Of a DNA stretch of 64,000 nucleotides, positions 24,976 through 37,469 are shown one piece after another. The translations under genes were made by a program, and so were the position numbers. The notes under the pieces were generated by a model that searched no databases, had not been told where the DNA came from, and saw only the letters and a program-made list of their open reading frames with translations. The DNA comes from Acanthochromis polyacanthus (Eukaryota > Chordata > Actinopteri > Pomacentridae), in contig NC_067126.1 of assembly GCF_021347895.1 (NCBI RefSeq), positions 35,862,982-35,926,981 of the forward strand, written 5' to 3'. Numbering within the stretch: the stretch's first letter is position 1; the number at the start of each line of letters is the position of its first letter.

Positions 24976-25073
24976 GTGTGTGTGTGTGTGTTTGTGTTGT
25001 AGTGTGTGTGTGTGTGTGTGTGTGCTTGTGTTGTAGTGTGTGTGTGTGTGTATGTGTGTGTGTGTGTGTGTTG
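24976..25073. repeat. imperfect (GT)n microsatellite
   Basis: Three gt blocks, each interrupted by ttgtgttgta-type units. Confidence 0.95.
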
Positions 25074-25173
25074 AGGGGGCTCCTATTGAAGGAAGATGGG
25101 GTGCTCGGGCCAATTACAGAAGACGGGTGTGAAACGGCCGCCTGTCTGGCACCTGCGGCCCCCACTCCACCCC

Positions 25174-25176
<3 letters not shown>

Positions 25177-25231
<55 letters not shown>
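25177..25231. repeat. (AC)n microsatellite
   Basis: Pure ac repeat, complementary in sequence to the (GT)n 100 bases upstream. Confidence 0.97.
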
Positions 25232-25234
<3 letters not shown>

Positions 25235-26590
25235 CGGCCATGTAGCGCTTCCCCGACAGGCCCGGAGGATAAGCTGCCGAGTGGTTTGCTATTGTATGTC
25301 AAAAATATCGGTCCCATATTCAGTCCCGAGCGAGGAGGACTCTGTGGAAGTGAGTAGGAGGATTCACACGTTCAGACGGCGCCGCTGAACACGGATGATT
25401 TTTTCAGGCGCTTTGCAGAGCTCGAGGTAATCTGCCGTAGAATCGCAGGCGCTCAGCTTTTTCACAGCTGTACCTGAGCTGTAGCAGAGGACTGTGGAAC
25501 CCCATAAAGCAGTAGAATAAAATACCAGGGAAAATGTACAAGGTTGTGTTTTTTGGAGCAAAAGAACTTGAACTGGAAAATGTCTCGTACTGAATACAGC
25601 TGCTGTGGTATCTCACAGCTTAAAGTTTAAAAAAAAAAAAATTAAACGCTGTGTTCATAGTGTAGAAATTACGGCAAAAAATCTGCTTTTTTTCTTAATT
25701 CAAAATATACAGTTATTGTTAGTCGTCAGAGTTTTATCCTTTTCAGCACAAAATGTAATTGTGTATTCCCTGTAAGTGTTGTGAATAGCATGTCTTAAAA
25801 GAGCGCATTTTAACTAATTTATTTCTTTTTCTTTCTTGGGGTCACTTCAGTTTGTGGGGTCACGATAACAAAAAGTGTTTAAACTTCAAAATTTCACGTC
25901 ATCCTTAGTGCATCTATATTAAATGGCACAGTTCAAGCAAATTAGAAACAACAATTTTGAGTCCAATCAGTGCATCAGCTGGCTAAAACTACACAAAGTC
26001 TGATCAAAAAATTTAGAGCTTGCAGTTTTAAAAAGCAAAGAAACACACTGTGCCTGATTTAGATCTGGCCACGGTCCCCTTTAAAGCTGTGACCTTGCGC
26101 AGCGATACTCCGCTCCCAGTGCTCCTCCCACAGTTGGAACGCTTGTTGAAAGTCCTGCTCTGTAAACGCATCGAGCGCCATCGGTCCTGGGCTCCACTGT
26201 GTCAAAACAAGTCAAGGAAAGTCAGCTTTATTGTCTGCACACAAGGTATACAGTGGAATATATCTGCATTCCCCCAAGACCAATAACGAGTAACACACAG
26301 GGAAAAAAACAGGGACTTTAAACAGACACGTAACAATAAAAAAAACAGACTTGCATGGAAAAAGGTGAATCAACAAAGTGGCTTAGTGTTACAGTAAATT
26401 AGCAATATAGATACCAACCACTTCACCATGAATTTTAAGCCTTTATTTTAGCGTCTAGGGCAAGTGACAAGCAATGACTGATTCTTGACAAGATGGTTTG
26501 GTTGTCTCAGGTTTGTATACAGAAGCAACTTGCAAAGCAATAAACGTAGCCACTTAGCTAATGGATACTTCAAGGACCCCAACTTTTGTA
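25232..26590. other. no gene recognised
   Basis: Intronic sequence. 26208-26300 (agtcagctttattgtc ... cacacaaggtatacagtgg) resembles a common fish dispersed repeat fragment. Confidence 0.4.
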
Positions 26591-26592
26591 TA

Positions 26593-26984
26593 CAGGGGGT
26601 CCTCAGTTTACGACACCATGTAAACTGGTTACGTAGCATTAGTTGGTGCGCGGAGCATACAAATACGTCGTCACGCGGTGCTATAAGACGGCTTTGTTTC
26701 CATTCTCCGGTTGTACGCCACCTTCTACATTCACTAACTTTTTGCCCTTCATTATGGTTCCCTAGCATGATAAAGTAAACCAAGCTATAAAAACAGTGCA
26801 ACACATTCTGTTATTTTCTTGTAAAATGACTCATGTGCTTGAAAATCATTGCTATTCATGACTTTTATGAAGAACTGATCGATATTGTGATACACGGAAC
26901 GGCTTTATTTACTTTCCTTACAGCGAAAATCGACTTGCATCAATCTGAAAGAACGGAACTCTGACATAAGTGAAGGATCTCCTG
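26593..26984 (-). mobile_element. pogo/Tigger-like MITE, complete
   Basis: 392 bases flanked by TA at 26591-26592 and 26985-26986. Termini are cagggggtcctcagtttacg and the inverted form of caggagatccttcacttatg. The internal transposase-like segment present at 34783-34923 is deleted. Confidence 0.8.
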
Positions 26985-26986
26985 TA

Positions 26987-29900
26987 CTTGACTTTAATAT
27001 GAAGCTCACTGGAGTTTTGTTTGCTCTTCTTGAATAGTTCTTTACTGTTACTGTCAACGATAAAGTTTAACTGTAAGATGTCTTTGTCCCGACATGTCTG
27101 CACCACAAGAGGTTTATTTTGTTCTGATGCTGTCATTGTACTTCCTGTTCCTCCATCCAGTGTTCTGTGTAACACAGGGAGGCTTTCGTTGCACAGGAAG
27201 CAAATAAATTTCAAGCTTTGGTGGCTTCTTGAAACACCCATAAATGAGTGTTAGAGATTTAGACAGATGAGACTCAGAAAGTGTCATCGAGGTGGCAGAG
27301 AGACGCCAGTAACCGGGAACACACAGCAACAAAACCCAGGTCCCTGTTGTGGAAATCAGCAACCGACTGCATGAGATTTGACTGGAGGATTTGAATATGC
27401 AAATGGCGGCGAGCGCGCTACGACTCAGCCCGTGATCTGGCATTAATTTAGTCCAGGAAGAAACCGCAGTGATGTTGTGTCTGCGGATAAAAAGGACAAC
27501 TCCGATCAAAGAGGCGCACAAACCGAGGGAAATAAAGGGGAAGAGGGCATCATTCACAGTCGGATGTTCCTGTAACACATCATCCTTTACATGTGGTTGC
27601 ATCACCGCGCTGTCAGAGCCGCTCTGCACCTCGGATCCCGGTCCATGTGAAGGTGCGCTTTCTTCTTGTCGGAGCGCTCTGAAGTTCAGGTTGATGAATT
27701 AGAATTTAAGTCCATAAAAGCGGGCTCACATTTCAAACTCCGGCTGCTGTATGATGGAGAAGTGACGCCCTGCAGTGAGGATGGGGATATGAAGAGCATA
27801 AAAGATAAAGAAGATGCATGAAAGGAAGTTGAAGCTGCATCTTTTAATATGAACTTTTGTGCATTTATCTTCAAAAGTCAAAAGAATAAATGTGTGTTGC
27901 CTTCATATAACGCATTTAGAGGGTTTAGCAAGATCATGTAATTGAAAAAAACAGCAGGAACTTCACTTTTACTTTGATTATTTTCTTTCAAAGCAAGACA
28001 TACAACACGGCTATGCATAAAATTACATTTTAGTGGCTCTACTGACGATAGATCCATGTTACATTTTTATTTTTTCAGTTTTTTTTTTTGCATAGAAAGT
28101 GACATAACCATCCCACTAACATCATTTCAGTTAAAACAGAAGCTCAGTAGTGGTTGCTATGAGCAACGAATGTTTTTCTCATTCTTTTTCCATCTTTTCA
28201 TCACTTTACTCCAGCTCTGGCATGGAAATGTGACAATTACATTGATTGAAATTGATTAAGTCCTGCCGACAAACTTCTGATTGCCTTGTTTTGTCCAATA
28301 AGTGAGACAGGACGAGTTTGTGATGCACAGATCTGGAACCAGGTGCTACTTCTGAACAAAACTGGCTCCTCTGTCACCATTTTGTTGTCGGAAATCCAAA
28401 ACGCTGATACAAACTCTTGTGCAAACGTCTTTTTCTATTGCAACCGATGATTTTTTCCAGATTTGGCATTAGTTCCACTTAGCCGTGAATTGCTGCGTGT
28501 TTGTGTTCCTTAAGAAGATTGGTGTGTGCTGCGATGGCGGTGGAGGGGCTGCTGGGACATCTGGCTAACTGACTGTAAGCTGCTGTATTACTCCCCATTA
28601 AGAGTCATTAAGGCCCCAATTATAGCTACCACCCCCCAGTTCACACACACTAGGGGTCTGCAATTACATTGGGCCAGTTTTTTTTTTTTCCAACACAGAA
28701 CGCACTGTGGAGAAAGGCTGCTGTTTAACCATGTTTCATCTCTGTCAATATTTAAATTTCTTTAAATTAAAATGATAATGAATTAACATTTTGGCTGATG
28801 TTTAGACCCCCGTCCTGACGCAGAGAAACAAGAAAACCAAGGTCCCCTGCAAAAATATGAAAGCATTAAGAAACATGTTAGTTAGAATTTGTAACACCAC
28901 ACAAAACCCAGCCAAATGTATAGAAAAAAGTGAAACTTTGTGTCAAAATCATGAAAAAAAAAACAAGCTGTATTCTCTGCTCTGAATGCTGGAGGTTGTT
29001 TGCTGAAAGTGCTGATTGACAGCTTTCACACAAGCTCAAAAGAACTTTACTGTAGAAGTGGGTGGATCGATCCCAATATCAATAATATCGATACCAGCAT
29101 TGGTATTGATATTGAATGATACCAGTGTAATAAGATCGATACTTTAGTTTCAGTTTGTCTCCTGTATGCCGATTGCAAAGACTGAGCAGCATCAGTCTGC
29201 ACTGTGAGGCGTTTAGGGAACATCGGTAAATGTGTCGATAAGCAAATGTTCAGCTAGTGAAAATTGAATGTTAAAATGCATCTTAAGAGAACATTTCCCA
29301 CTTCAGTGACAGAAGTGTTGCACAAATATTGATCAAACCGTCAAAAATTAACACTGTTTGAGGAGGCCATCCCTCACATTGTGATTTCATCGGACACCCC
29401 AGATTCTTCATCGTCTGACCAACAGAAAACCTATCCCAGAATTAGTCTGATTCTTAGAACCTTTGAGTGTTTACAACCCCATCTTCATTCCAGATGTGGA
29501 CGACCATATGCAGCACCTAACCTTTGCTCTAAACCTACCAACTACTGAAAAAAGTTCCAGTAACAGAAAAAATACCAGTGACTCCAGATGCTTCACCGTG
29601 CTGAATGTATCTTCCAACAACCATCTTTTTGACATGCTGCATTTATTTTATCGCTCAGTTAGGTTTAATTTTGCTCTCAATTTGTTTCAGTGCTCATCTC
29701 CTTTGCTCTGGTAAAACACATCCTGCAGTTCATCTGAAAAAGTCGCTGAAATTTTGCCACTTGCTGCAGCTGAGTCAGTTGTAGCTCTCTGCAGTTTGTC
29801 AAAATCTGAAATGAGACATGTAGAATGAAGTCATATTTAAAGTATAGATTTGGATGTTTTTGCCAGTAGAACTTTATATCACACATGATTAGTTCAAGGA

Positions 29901-30604
29901 CCATCAGAAACACAATTTTTCCTGATTTTACAGTTCCGGCTCTGATAAATGGTGTCATTTTCGTGAGGATTTAGGATTAAAACACACTTTTGATCAATCA
30001 AATACGTGCATTTTTCCTGGTAGATGCTGATAAACAGTCTCAGCCTACAAATTTCACCCCGCTGGTTCCTGTTGCAGAACATTCACTTATTTTAACACAG
30101 GCAACAAAGTGACAAAATAAAATGAGCCACAGCGACTAGACGCGCAATTAGGGTCACACCAGAAGAGAAACTGTCGAAACCTTTCCAGGTTTCTGGGGAA
30201 AGACTGTGAAAAACTCTAAGCAGCAGGAGGCTGAATTTGGCAGAAAATGAAAAGCTCAGTCTGCCTGGAGAACAGAAGAGAGACGCAGGAAATGCAGCAT
30301 TTATTGCAGTGTGACGTACAATCCAAAGAGGCTTGTTAGTGTTGACTCAATAAATAGAATAGTCAGCCACTGTTTGTGTCTCTGACCATGTGAGGATGTT
30401 ATACTGTTGTAGATTTCTGTCTTGGTGCTATTAGTTGTGGTTTTAATTTCGGGGGCGTTTTCGGTGTGATTTTGGTGCCAAATCTGACGCTTTATCTTGT
30501 GACCCCAAACTCACGCACACACAGAGAAACATCCTCCGATACAAGCTTTTACACAGCGAGACATAATCAGGTCCCATCTGAAGACAGTCTGCTGCTGCAC
30601 TACA
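26987..30604. other. no gene recognised
   Basis: 27390-27630 (with an ATGCAAAT octamer) and 28550-28680 are candidate conserved elements. 29060-29145 is rich in self-complementary atcgat/gatattg words, probably a transposon fragment. No coding exon was recognised. Confidence 0.4.

Positions 30605-30606
<2 letters not shown>

Positions 30607-30649
<43 letters not shown>
30607..30649. repeat. (AC)n microsatellite
   Basis: Pure ac repeat. Confidence 0.96.
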
Positions 30650-30650
<1 letters not shown>

Positions 30651-30771
30651 CTGGAAGGCTTTCTATCATGGAGAGATAACTACAGGCTGAGAACAATAGA
30701 CCATCTCTTCTCCCATCTGGTGAACCGAGGGATGAAACTTCATTTACATTTCAGATTCCCCCACCTCAGGC

Positions 30772-30814
30772 TGTGTGTGTGTGTATGTGTGTGTGTGTCT
30801 GTGTGTGTGTGTGT
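30772..30814. repeat. (GT)n microsatellite
   Basis: gt repeat with two interruptions. Confidence 0.95.
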
Positions 30815-30972
30815 AGGGTGGTGGGGTGGTGGTAATAGAGAGAACAAAACGAGATTCATTTCAGGGTGAATTTAGGATTATGAATTAACACGCCGCCACG
30901 CTGAAAGACTTCATTTACAGCTAATTGAGTGTATTGGCTCATTGTTGTGTTAAAGCTGGACGGCCCCTCGGC

Positions 30973-31099
<127 letters not shown>

Positions 31100-31182
31100 A
31101 CGAAAAGCCAGGGGTGGTAACCTGTACATTAGTGAACAGCTGTAGTTTAGACGTGTGAAATTAGACGTTGGCATTGTAATAA

Positions 31183-31350
<168 letters not shown>

Positions 31351-32058
31351 TAAACACACACGTAAACACTTTACATCTGCAGGACATCGGTGCCCTTCAG
31401 CTGCCGGTGTTTAACCGGCAGTCCAAAAGAAATCTAAAGGGTTATTTTCCTGTCAGTTGTCGACGCTGGAATACACACCACCAATCTGGGAGGTTTGGAG
31501 CCTTTTTTGCAGAAGACGTTTTGACACATCGCAGTAATAAAAGCACATGATGTGGCAGCAAAAATGTAAAAATTGAGTAGGTCCTTTAACTCCTTTAACA
31601 GTTTGCTGTTGACCAAGGGTGTCAAACTCATCTTAGTTCAAGTTCCACATTCAGCCCAGTTTGATCTCCAGTGGACCAGACCAGTAAAATCACAGCATAA
31701 ATACCAATAAATAACCACAAGTCCTAAGTTCCTTTGTTTTAGTGCAAAAAAAGTCCACATCTTAGGAATTATCTTTTTACAAAACATCATGAACAAAAAT
31801 AAGTTCAATTTCAACAACTTTGTGCCTCAGTTTATCGTTTCCACATTACAACTTCCAAATCACAGAGTGTCTGCAAAGGAGCACAACATTTAGCCATCTG
31901 GAACTGAACCATATAGGACTTGACTTTATGATCCAAATGACCAAAGTCTGACCAAGAAAAGACAAAGAACAACAACAACAACAAGACAAAATATTCCAAA
32001 AATGAGACACAGAATGCCAAACACAAGAAACAAAATGACAAAAAATGAGACAAACAGT

Positions 32059-32630
32059 TAGCCGAGCCGCGCGAGACAACCCACGGCAATGAATTTAATT
32101 CTCTGCCAGGGTGGGTCTAGTTACCCTCCATAAGGCTCGAGGCTGGATTCTCCTAAAACTGGCCGGACCAATCACCATGAAGTGTAGAGTCAGAAGGCGG
32201 GCGTAACTAAGTGACGACAGAGGCGCGACGATTCTGACAGAAACAACCGGCACACAATAAACAGTTATCTTTCGACTCGGCTTTGGCCACAGCCCTTAAA
32301 GATTTGAAGCTAAAATTCAACTTGAAAGATAAACAAAGGACGGCACTGAAGTGTTTCATTGAGAAGAAAGACGTATTTGGACTGATGCCGACGGGATATG
32401 GCAAATCCTTAATATACCAGTTGGCTCCGCTGGTTGGGAAGCTAATGGGACTTAGCCACAATCCGCCGGCGCCAGGAACTCCGTCAGCCTATTCGTTGCG
32501 CTGATTGGTTGTATAGCTACCCAATTGCTGCAGAGTGATTTGAAAGACAATCTTTGAGCCCGCCTCCCTCCCTGTCGAGCGGCCCTAGACCCTTGTGCCT
32601 TCAGAACATGGGTCTAGCGCGGCTAGGCTA
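32059..32630 (+). mobile_element. inverted-repeat element carrying a RecQ-helicase fragment, copy 1
   Basis: The termini tagccgagccgcgcgagac and gtctagcgcggctaggcta are near-perfect inverted repeats. It is flanked by a direct repeat acaaacagt (32050-32058 and 32631-32639), a 7-9 base target-site duplication depending on where the terminus is set. The superfamily is unresolved, since MuDR-like and hAT-like both fit the length. The interior holds the helicase-like frame annotated separately. No transposase is seen. Confidence 0.75.
32271..32476 (+). pseudogene. RecQ-type DNA helicase fragment (Walker A region)
   Basis: The open frame reads FDSALATALKDLKLKF, then a KDKQRTALKCF segment (the Q-motif-like part of RecQ helicases), then VFGLMPTGYGKSLIYQL, which contains the Walker A/P-loop consensus (GxGKS) of superfamily 2 helicases. 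After about 68 residues the similarity ends. The DEAH, motif III and C-terminal parts are absent, so it cannot be an active helicase. There is no obvious start codon, which suggests a captured exon fragment. It lies inside a TIR element and is repeated almost exactly at 37073-37278. Confidence 0.7.
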
Positions 32631-32760
32631 ACAAACAGTGGGAACGAGACAAAAAACAGAAAATGACAAAAACGAGGAAAAAAAACAAGCAAGACAAAAT
32701 GAAAACACAAAACGACAAAAAAATGAGACAAATGACATGAAACAAAACAAAACAGAGACT

Positions 32761-34554
32761 AAACTCCATAACGCCCCCAACCAGGGAGCGTCCAACTAGC
32801 CATGTTGTTGCACTGACTCGAGCACAGTGTTGTAAAACTTGTGGAGAAAGGTGCTTTTTTTAAAACTTTATTTAATGGCAAAGTTACAAGATTTTTAAAC
32901 ATATTTGACCGGTGATTCTACACATGTAGTTTTTATGTCAAAATCAATGAAAATACAGTTATGGCTCACTTCAAATTTATTTAGACAGTGACCTGGTGTT
33001 AGCCCAAAATATAGACTTGCTTCTAAGGAGCTAAGAAATCATTTGAATCATCTGAGTTTTGCTCAATTGCTACAGTTTTAGTCGATTCACGAGTTCATTT
33101 GTGTTGCCTTTGGGTCTGACTCTTGTTAGTCCTCAAAAAGCTGCAAAACCACAGATCCTCATTTCCTGCTTCTATATCAAACATAGGATGACTTAGATGT
33201 CCACCGAGATGTTACTTCCTGCATACTGTATTGTTCTTTTATACAACTGATGGAGCTTTTGTCTGTTTAACCTGATGATTTGTAACTGGTGTGCTTTATC
33301 TTATTACATTTTGAAGCATTTTGGAGTTTGAAAAGTGCCCTGTAAAACCAAATTTTTATCACCGTTGCAGACTTTGTGCTAAGCTAGGCTAAACACATCC
33401 CAGGGTTTCCTCATTGAAATTGCAGAAAATGAAAAACGATCAAGCTGGCATCTGATACGACAACAGCTGAGCTTGTACATGAGTTTTCATCCTATAACTT
33501 TTCATGTTTTCCATTAAATCAGTCGAGGGAACAGTTGGCTACGACTTCACAATGCACCAGTTTCTTTCTTTCTGCATGAAAACGGACTCTGAACGTCGCC
33601 TGTTAATGCATCCAGAACAGCAGGAAGCCTGTCGACGTCTGTGACAAATGACAAACAGGACAACATTTCTCATCCAGATTTGCTCTACATGCATCTCATG
33701 CGGCGCTCAGACGGTGTAATAATGTACAGCGAGTTTCACCTCTTTTCTTCAGGAAATCTGATCCCTTAAATAAACTCAATTAGAGACTAAATCCTGCAGA
33801 TGAGTCGGGTTTGAAGTTTGGAAGAGACGTGAGCGTTTTCTTAAAGATATTTTCCTCCTGCAGCAGCAGCAGCAGCTCAGGTGACTTCTTATCTGTCAGG
33901 ATGAGAAAGATTCAGGACTGTAGCTTATGCTGTAGTCAATTTAATGATAAGGAGTGTTATCGACTTAAATTAAGGAAATGGATTCACATCACAGCACAGC
34001 CAGAGGAATACATACAGGATGCAGGTTGTTCTGTTTCCGCTCAGGTGTGGGTTGCAGAATGATTGATTTCTTTAAAGCCATGTTATCTGATTGGTGGTTG
34101 TAGATTTTACTCAGTGATTCTGCAGAAGTTTGGTTGTTTCCAGTCGGCGGGAAAGAAAGGAGATGCAGACAGAACTAAAGTTTATGGTGGATGAGATGTT
34201 GAGACTCATGTCGTCACTGTTTTGGTGTTTGTTCCTCAGAGTATGATGAATTTAAAGTCACAAACCATGGGCCAGAGTCTAAGACTGGATCATGTTCAAA
34301 TGTTAAAGATCTTCAAAAAACATCACCAGGAGAAGTCAGCATTTAAAGGCAGCAGGATTTATAGTCGACAAAAATCCAAGAGTAGTTCTTAGCAGTGATT
34401 AACACCCAACAAAAACCAGAGATACTGAGCTATGCATCACCTTTTATGCTGTGAGAGATGTCATTTTTCCACACCTATAGGGCGTATGATAGGAGGGACA
34501 GTTCTGACACCATTATGCTTTTCTAAATCTACTGGTCAGATCATGACATCTGCT
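32761..34554. other. no gene recognised
   Basis: Intronic sequence with a short (CAG)n at 33859-33877. No exon is supported. Confidence 0.45.
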
Positions 34555-34556
34555 TA

Positions 34557-35374
34557 CAGGAGGTCTTTGGTTTACGACGTCATCGACCTACGACATTTCG
34601 TTGTTGCATCAAAACCGCTTTTGTGGAACAAGTTGACAAGCAGAGCGGATGGATATGTCATCACACAGCGCTATAAGACGGCTTTGTTTCCATTCTCCAG
34701 TTGTACAACACCTTGGATTGTCTACATTCACTAACTTTTTGTCCATCGTTATGGCTCCAAGCATAAATCAGACTCTTCTGATGCTTTGAAGAAAAGGAAA
34801 GGCGTCTCCATGGAAGTGAAATTAGATCGAATAAAACGCTGGGAACAGGAAGAAACACCGACCAACATGGATCAAGTTGTAAAAACAGGTCAACATATTG
34901 TAGCGACCCTCTGTGATGAATGAGTGAGACTTTATCTGGTTCTCTGCTGGTTTATTGAACCTTCACACAGGCTCTTGTGGGCCGTAGCCAACGCCAGAAT
35001 AACTAGAAAAACCCCATAACTTAGCTCCAGAATTAGCCGCCGTTCCCAGCTCTCTCTACTGCTGACTCTCAGCCAATCAGAGGTGAGCTAACTAAACATG
35101 GCACGTTCACTGACATTAGGTAAATGTGGAACTGAACAATAAACATTGAAACATCAACATCAACAACAAAATCAGCCCGTTACAATATTCTGTTATCTTC
35201 TTGTAAAATGATTCATATGAGTTGTTGGTATTCATGACTTTTGTGAAGAACTATCAATATCGTGATGCACGGAACGGCTTTGTTTACATTTTTGTCGGAG
35301 TTCTGACTTACAGCGAAAATCGATTTACATCTATCTGTAGGAACGGAACTCTGATATAAGACAAGGGCCTCCTG
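34557..35374 (-). mobile_element. pogo/Tigger-like element, longest copy, with transposase fossil
   Basis: 818 bases flanked by TA (34555-34556 and 35375-35376). The left terminus caggaggtctttggtttacg and the inverted right terminus caggaggcccttgtcttata match the shorter copies. It retains the 5' end of a transposase-like frame (34751-34923) and an internal block shared with 22950-23207. It is the most complete relative of the lost autonomous element in this window. Confidence 0.8.
34751..34923 (+). pseudogene. pogo/Tigger-type transposase N-terminal fossil
   Basis: An ATG at 34751 opens a frame that is lost by an apparent one-base deletion within about 20 bases. The in-frame stretch from 34783 reads ALKKRKGVSMEVKLDRIKRW and continues EQEETPTNMDQ before a TGA at 34921. 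The KKRK--S-E-KL--IKR pattern is the start of the CENP-B/pogo-type helix-turn-helix DNA-binding domain of Tigger transposases. Most of that domain and the whole DDE catalytic domain are missing. A further decayed version of the same stretch occurs at 42049-42095. Recognition is from memory of the family, without a search. Confidence 0.6.
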
Positions 35375-35816
35375 TATCATATTTCACCCCTAGATCTCTA
35401 CCTACATGGGGCATTTGGTTATCATTTGGTCATCTTTTACAGAGAACATGTCCAGACATGTTCAGACTTTGCTCTGTTATTTTGAGACATATTTAATGCA
35501 TATCATATCTTTATCGTTCTGTTTCTGATACACCTCTTTTAAAAGTTATGTTGCTTTAAGTTTACGCCACTCTTTTGAGAACTCCATATATCATTTTCTG
35601 AAAAGCACTAAACCATGAAAACATCAGTGAGTATTAGAACCTTGGTCAGTATCTATTTCATAAAATATTTCACTACAGTAGTTGAAGATTTTACTCAGTG
35701 ATTCTGCAGACGTTTGTTTGTTTCCAGTCAGTGGGAAAGAAAGGAGACGAAACTAAAGCTTCTGGTAGATGAGATGATGAGACTCACGTTGTCACTATTT
35801 TGGTGTTTGTTCCTCC

Positions 35817-35843
35817 GTGTGTGTGTGTGTGTGTGTGTGTGTG
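35817..35843. repeat. (GT)n microsatellite
   Basis: Pure gt repeat. Confidence 0.93.
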
Positions 35844-35952
35844 CTTACTCATGCTCCTGGCCTGGCACTTAAATGGATTCTGGCTATTGGCAAGCAGGTC
35901 GCAGCTAATTGAGTGGCACCAGATGCCAGCTCCACTTTAACATACACTCTCT

Positions 35953-35954
<2 letters not shown>

Positions 35955-35984
<30 letters not shown>
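35955..35984. repeat. (GT)n microsatellite
   Basis: Pure gt repeat; a short (AC)n follows at 36008-36028. Confidence 0.93.
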
Positions 35985-35986
<2 letters not shown>

Positions 35987-36167
35987 CCGCCCTACCTTTT
36001 AGATGAAACACACACACGCACACACACAAAGTTTTGCCCTAGAGACAGTGTAATTGGCTGTTGTGGGTTCCCTCTAGTTAGGCGGTTTTAGACATAAAAC
36101 CCCCCAGAAACCTGCTGGAAGCTTCTAATCCAGACTGAGAGCTGGGACTGTATTAGCTCTTTTTCTG

Positions 36168-36168
<1 letters not shown>

Positions 36169-36241
<73 letters not shown>
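36169..36241. repeat. (AC)n microsatellite
   Basis: Pure ac repeat of about 36 units. Confidence 0.97.
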
Positions 36242-36879
36242 CCGCAATATGCAAAGATGCAACACACAACATGAACACAAAGACGTTTACATGCAAAGTC
36301 ACAGTGACTCACGTGAACATGTAAATGAGGCAGCGACACGTGGACGGGAACAGACGTGAGATGATTCAGTCGACTTGAGGGCTCAGAGCAGGAGTGAGTC
36401 CACGGTGTCAGAGCTGAAGGTCCCATTCATGCTGCTCTCATAGTGACATTTCCTGGATCTCTCCAAAGTGAATCATCCCTGCAGAGCATGAATGTCAGAA
36501 AATATCAGCTTCTTCTCTTCAAAGTCAACAGTGGAAGCGGAGAAAAGCGAACCGTAACTGTAAAGGTGTGTTTCACTGAAATATATCGACACAGAGACTA
36601 ACATTTCAAGAAAAAGATGACTCTATATGTTTCATTCCCAGTGACATCAGGGAAGCATTTTAAATGAGCTCTGATGTGGCCGCTGACTAACATCATTGCC
36701 ATGGTAACAGGTGCTAAAGCTGCTAAATTTAAACTTCTAACTTCAGCAAACTTTCATAACGTTATTTATATTTATTTCAAATTATGTGAATCAATTTTCA
36801 GTTCAAGAATTAATCAGTCCATACAAGATTTCGTGGCCGTTTTTTGAGAATATTGCGCCCCTAAAATGCCTGAATTCAC
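36242..36879. other. no gene recognised
   Basis: Intronic sequence without recognised features. Confidence 0.5.
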
Positions 36880-37434
36880 TAGCCTAGCCACGCTAGACAA
36901 CCCACGGCAACGAATTTAATTCTCTGCCAGGGTGGGTCTAGTTACCCTCCATAAGGCTCGAGGCTGGATTCTCCTAAAACTGGCCGGACCAATCACCATG
37001 AAGTGTAGAGTCAGAAGGCGGGCATAACTAAGGTTCTGACAGAAACAACCGGCGCACAATAAACAGTTATCTTTTGACTCGGCTTTGGCCACAGCCCTTA
37101 AAGATTTGAAGCTAAAATTCAACTTGAAAGATAAACAAAGGACGGCACTGAAGTGTTTCATTGAGAAGAAAGACGTATTTGGACTTATGCCGACGGGATA
37201 TGGCAAATCCTTAATATACCAGTTGGCTCTGCTGGTTGGGAAGCTAATGGGACTTAGCCACAATCCGCCGGCGCTCTAGGAACTCCGTCAGCCTATTCGT
37301 TGCGCTGATTGGTTGTATACCTACCCAATTGCTGCAGAGTGATTTGAAAGACAACCTTTTCGCCCGCCTCCCTCCCTGTCGAGCGGCCCTAGACCCTTGT
37401 GCCTTCAGAACATGGGTCTAGCGCGGCTAGGCTA
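36880..37434 (+). mobile_element. inverted-repeat element carrying a RecQ-helicase fragment, copy 2
   Basis: The termini tagcctagccacgctagac and gtctagcgcggctaggcta are better preserved than in copy 1. It lacks about 20 bases near 37030 relative to copy 1. There is no target-site duplication: the left flank is gaattcac and the right flank is acaaacagt. The 35 bases after the element (37435-37469) equal those after copy 1. Confidence 0.75.
37073..37278 (+). pseudogene. RecQ-type DNA helicase fragment, second copy
   Basis: Nearly identical to the frame at 32271-32476, with the same GLMPTGYGKSLIYQL Walker A segment (one proline replaced by leucine just after it). It then runs into a stop (tag) shortly after HNPPAL. 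It lacks all later helicase motifs. It owes its presence to duplication of the enclosing element rather than an independent gene. Confidence 0.7.
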
Positions 37435-37469
37435 ACAAACAGTGGGAACGAGACAAAAAACAGAAAATG

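Larger units (their letters stand above)
31612..32760 (+). repeat. dispersed repeat (gtcaaactcat type) with (gacaaaa)-like interior
   Basis: The left part (gtgtcaaactcatcttagtt ... ccacattcagcc) matches the start of the element at 57957. The interior is a degenerate gacaaaatgagacaaa repeat, interrupted by the helicase-fragment element at 32059. The right terminus is not visible. Confidence 0.6.

Noticed and set aside
27114..27629. 171-codon minus-strand frame
   Set aside because: No recognisable domain; more likely a chance frame crossing a possible conserved non-coding block.
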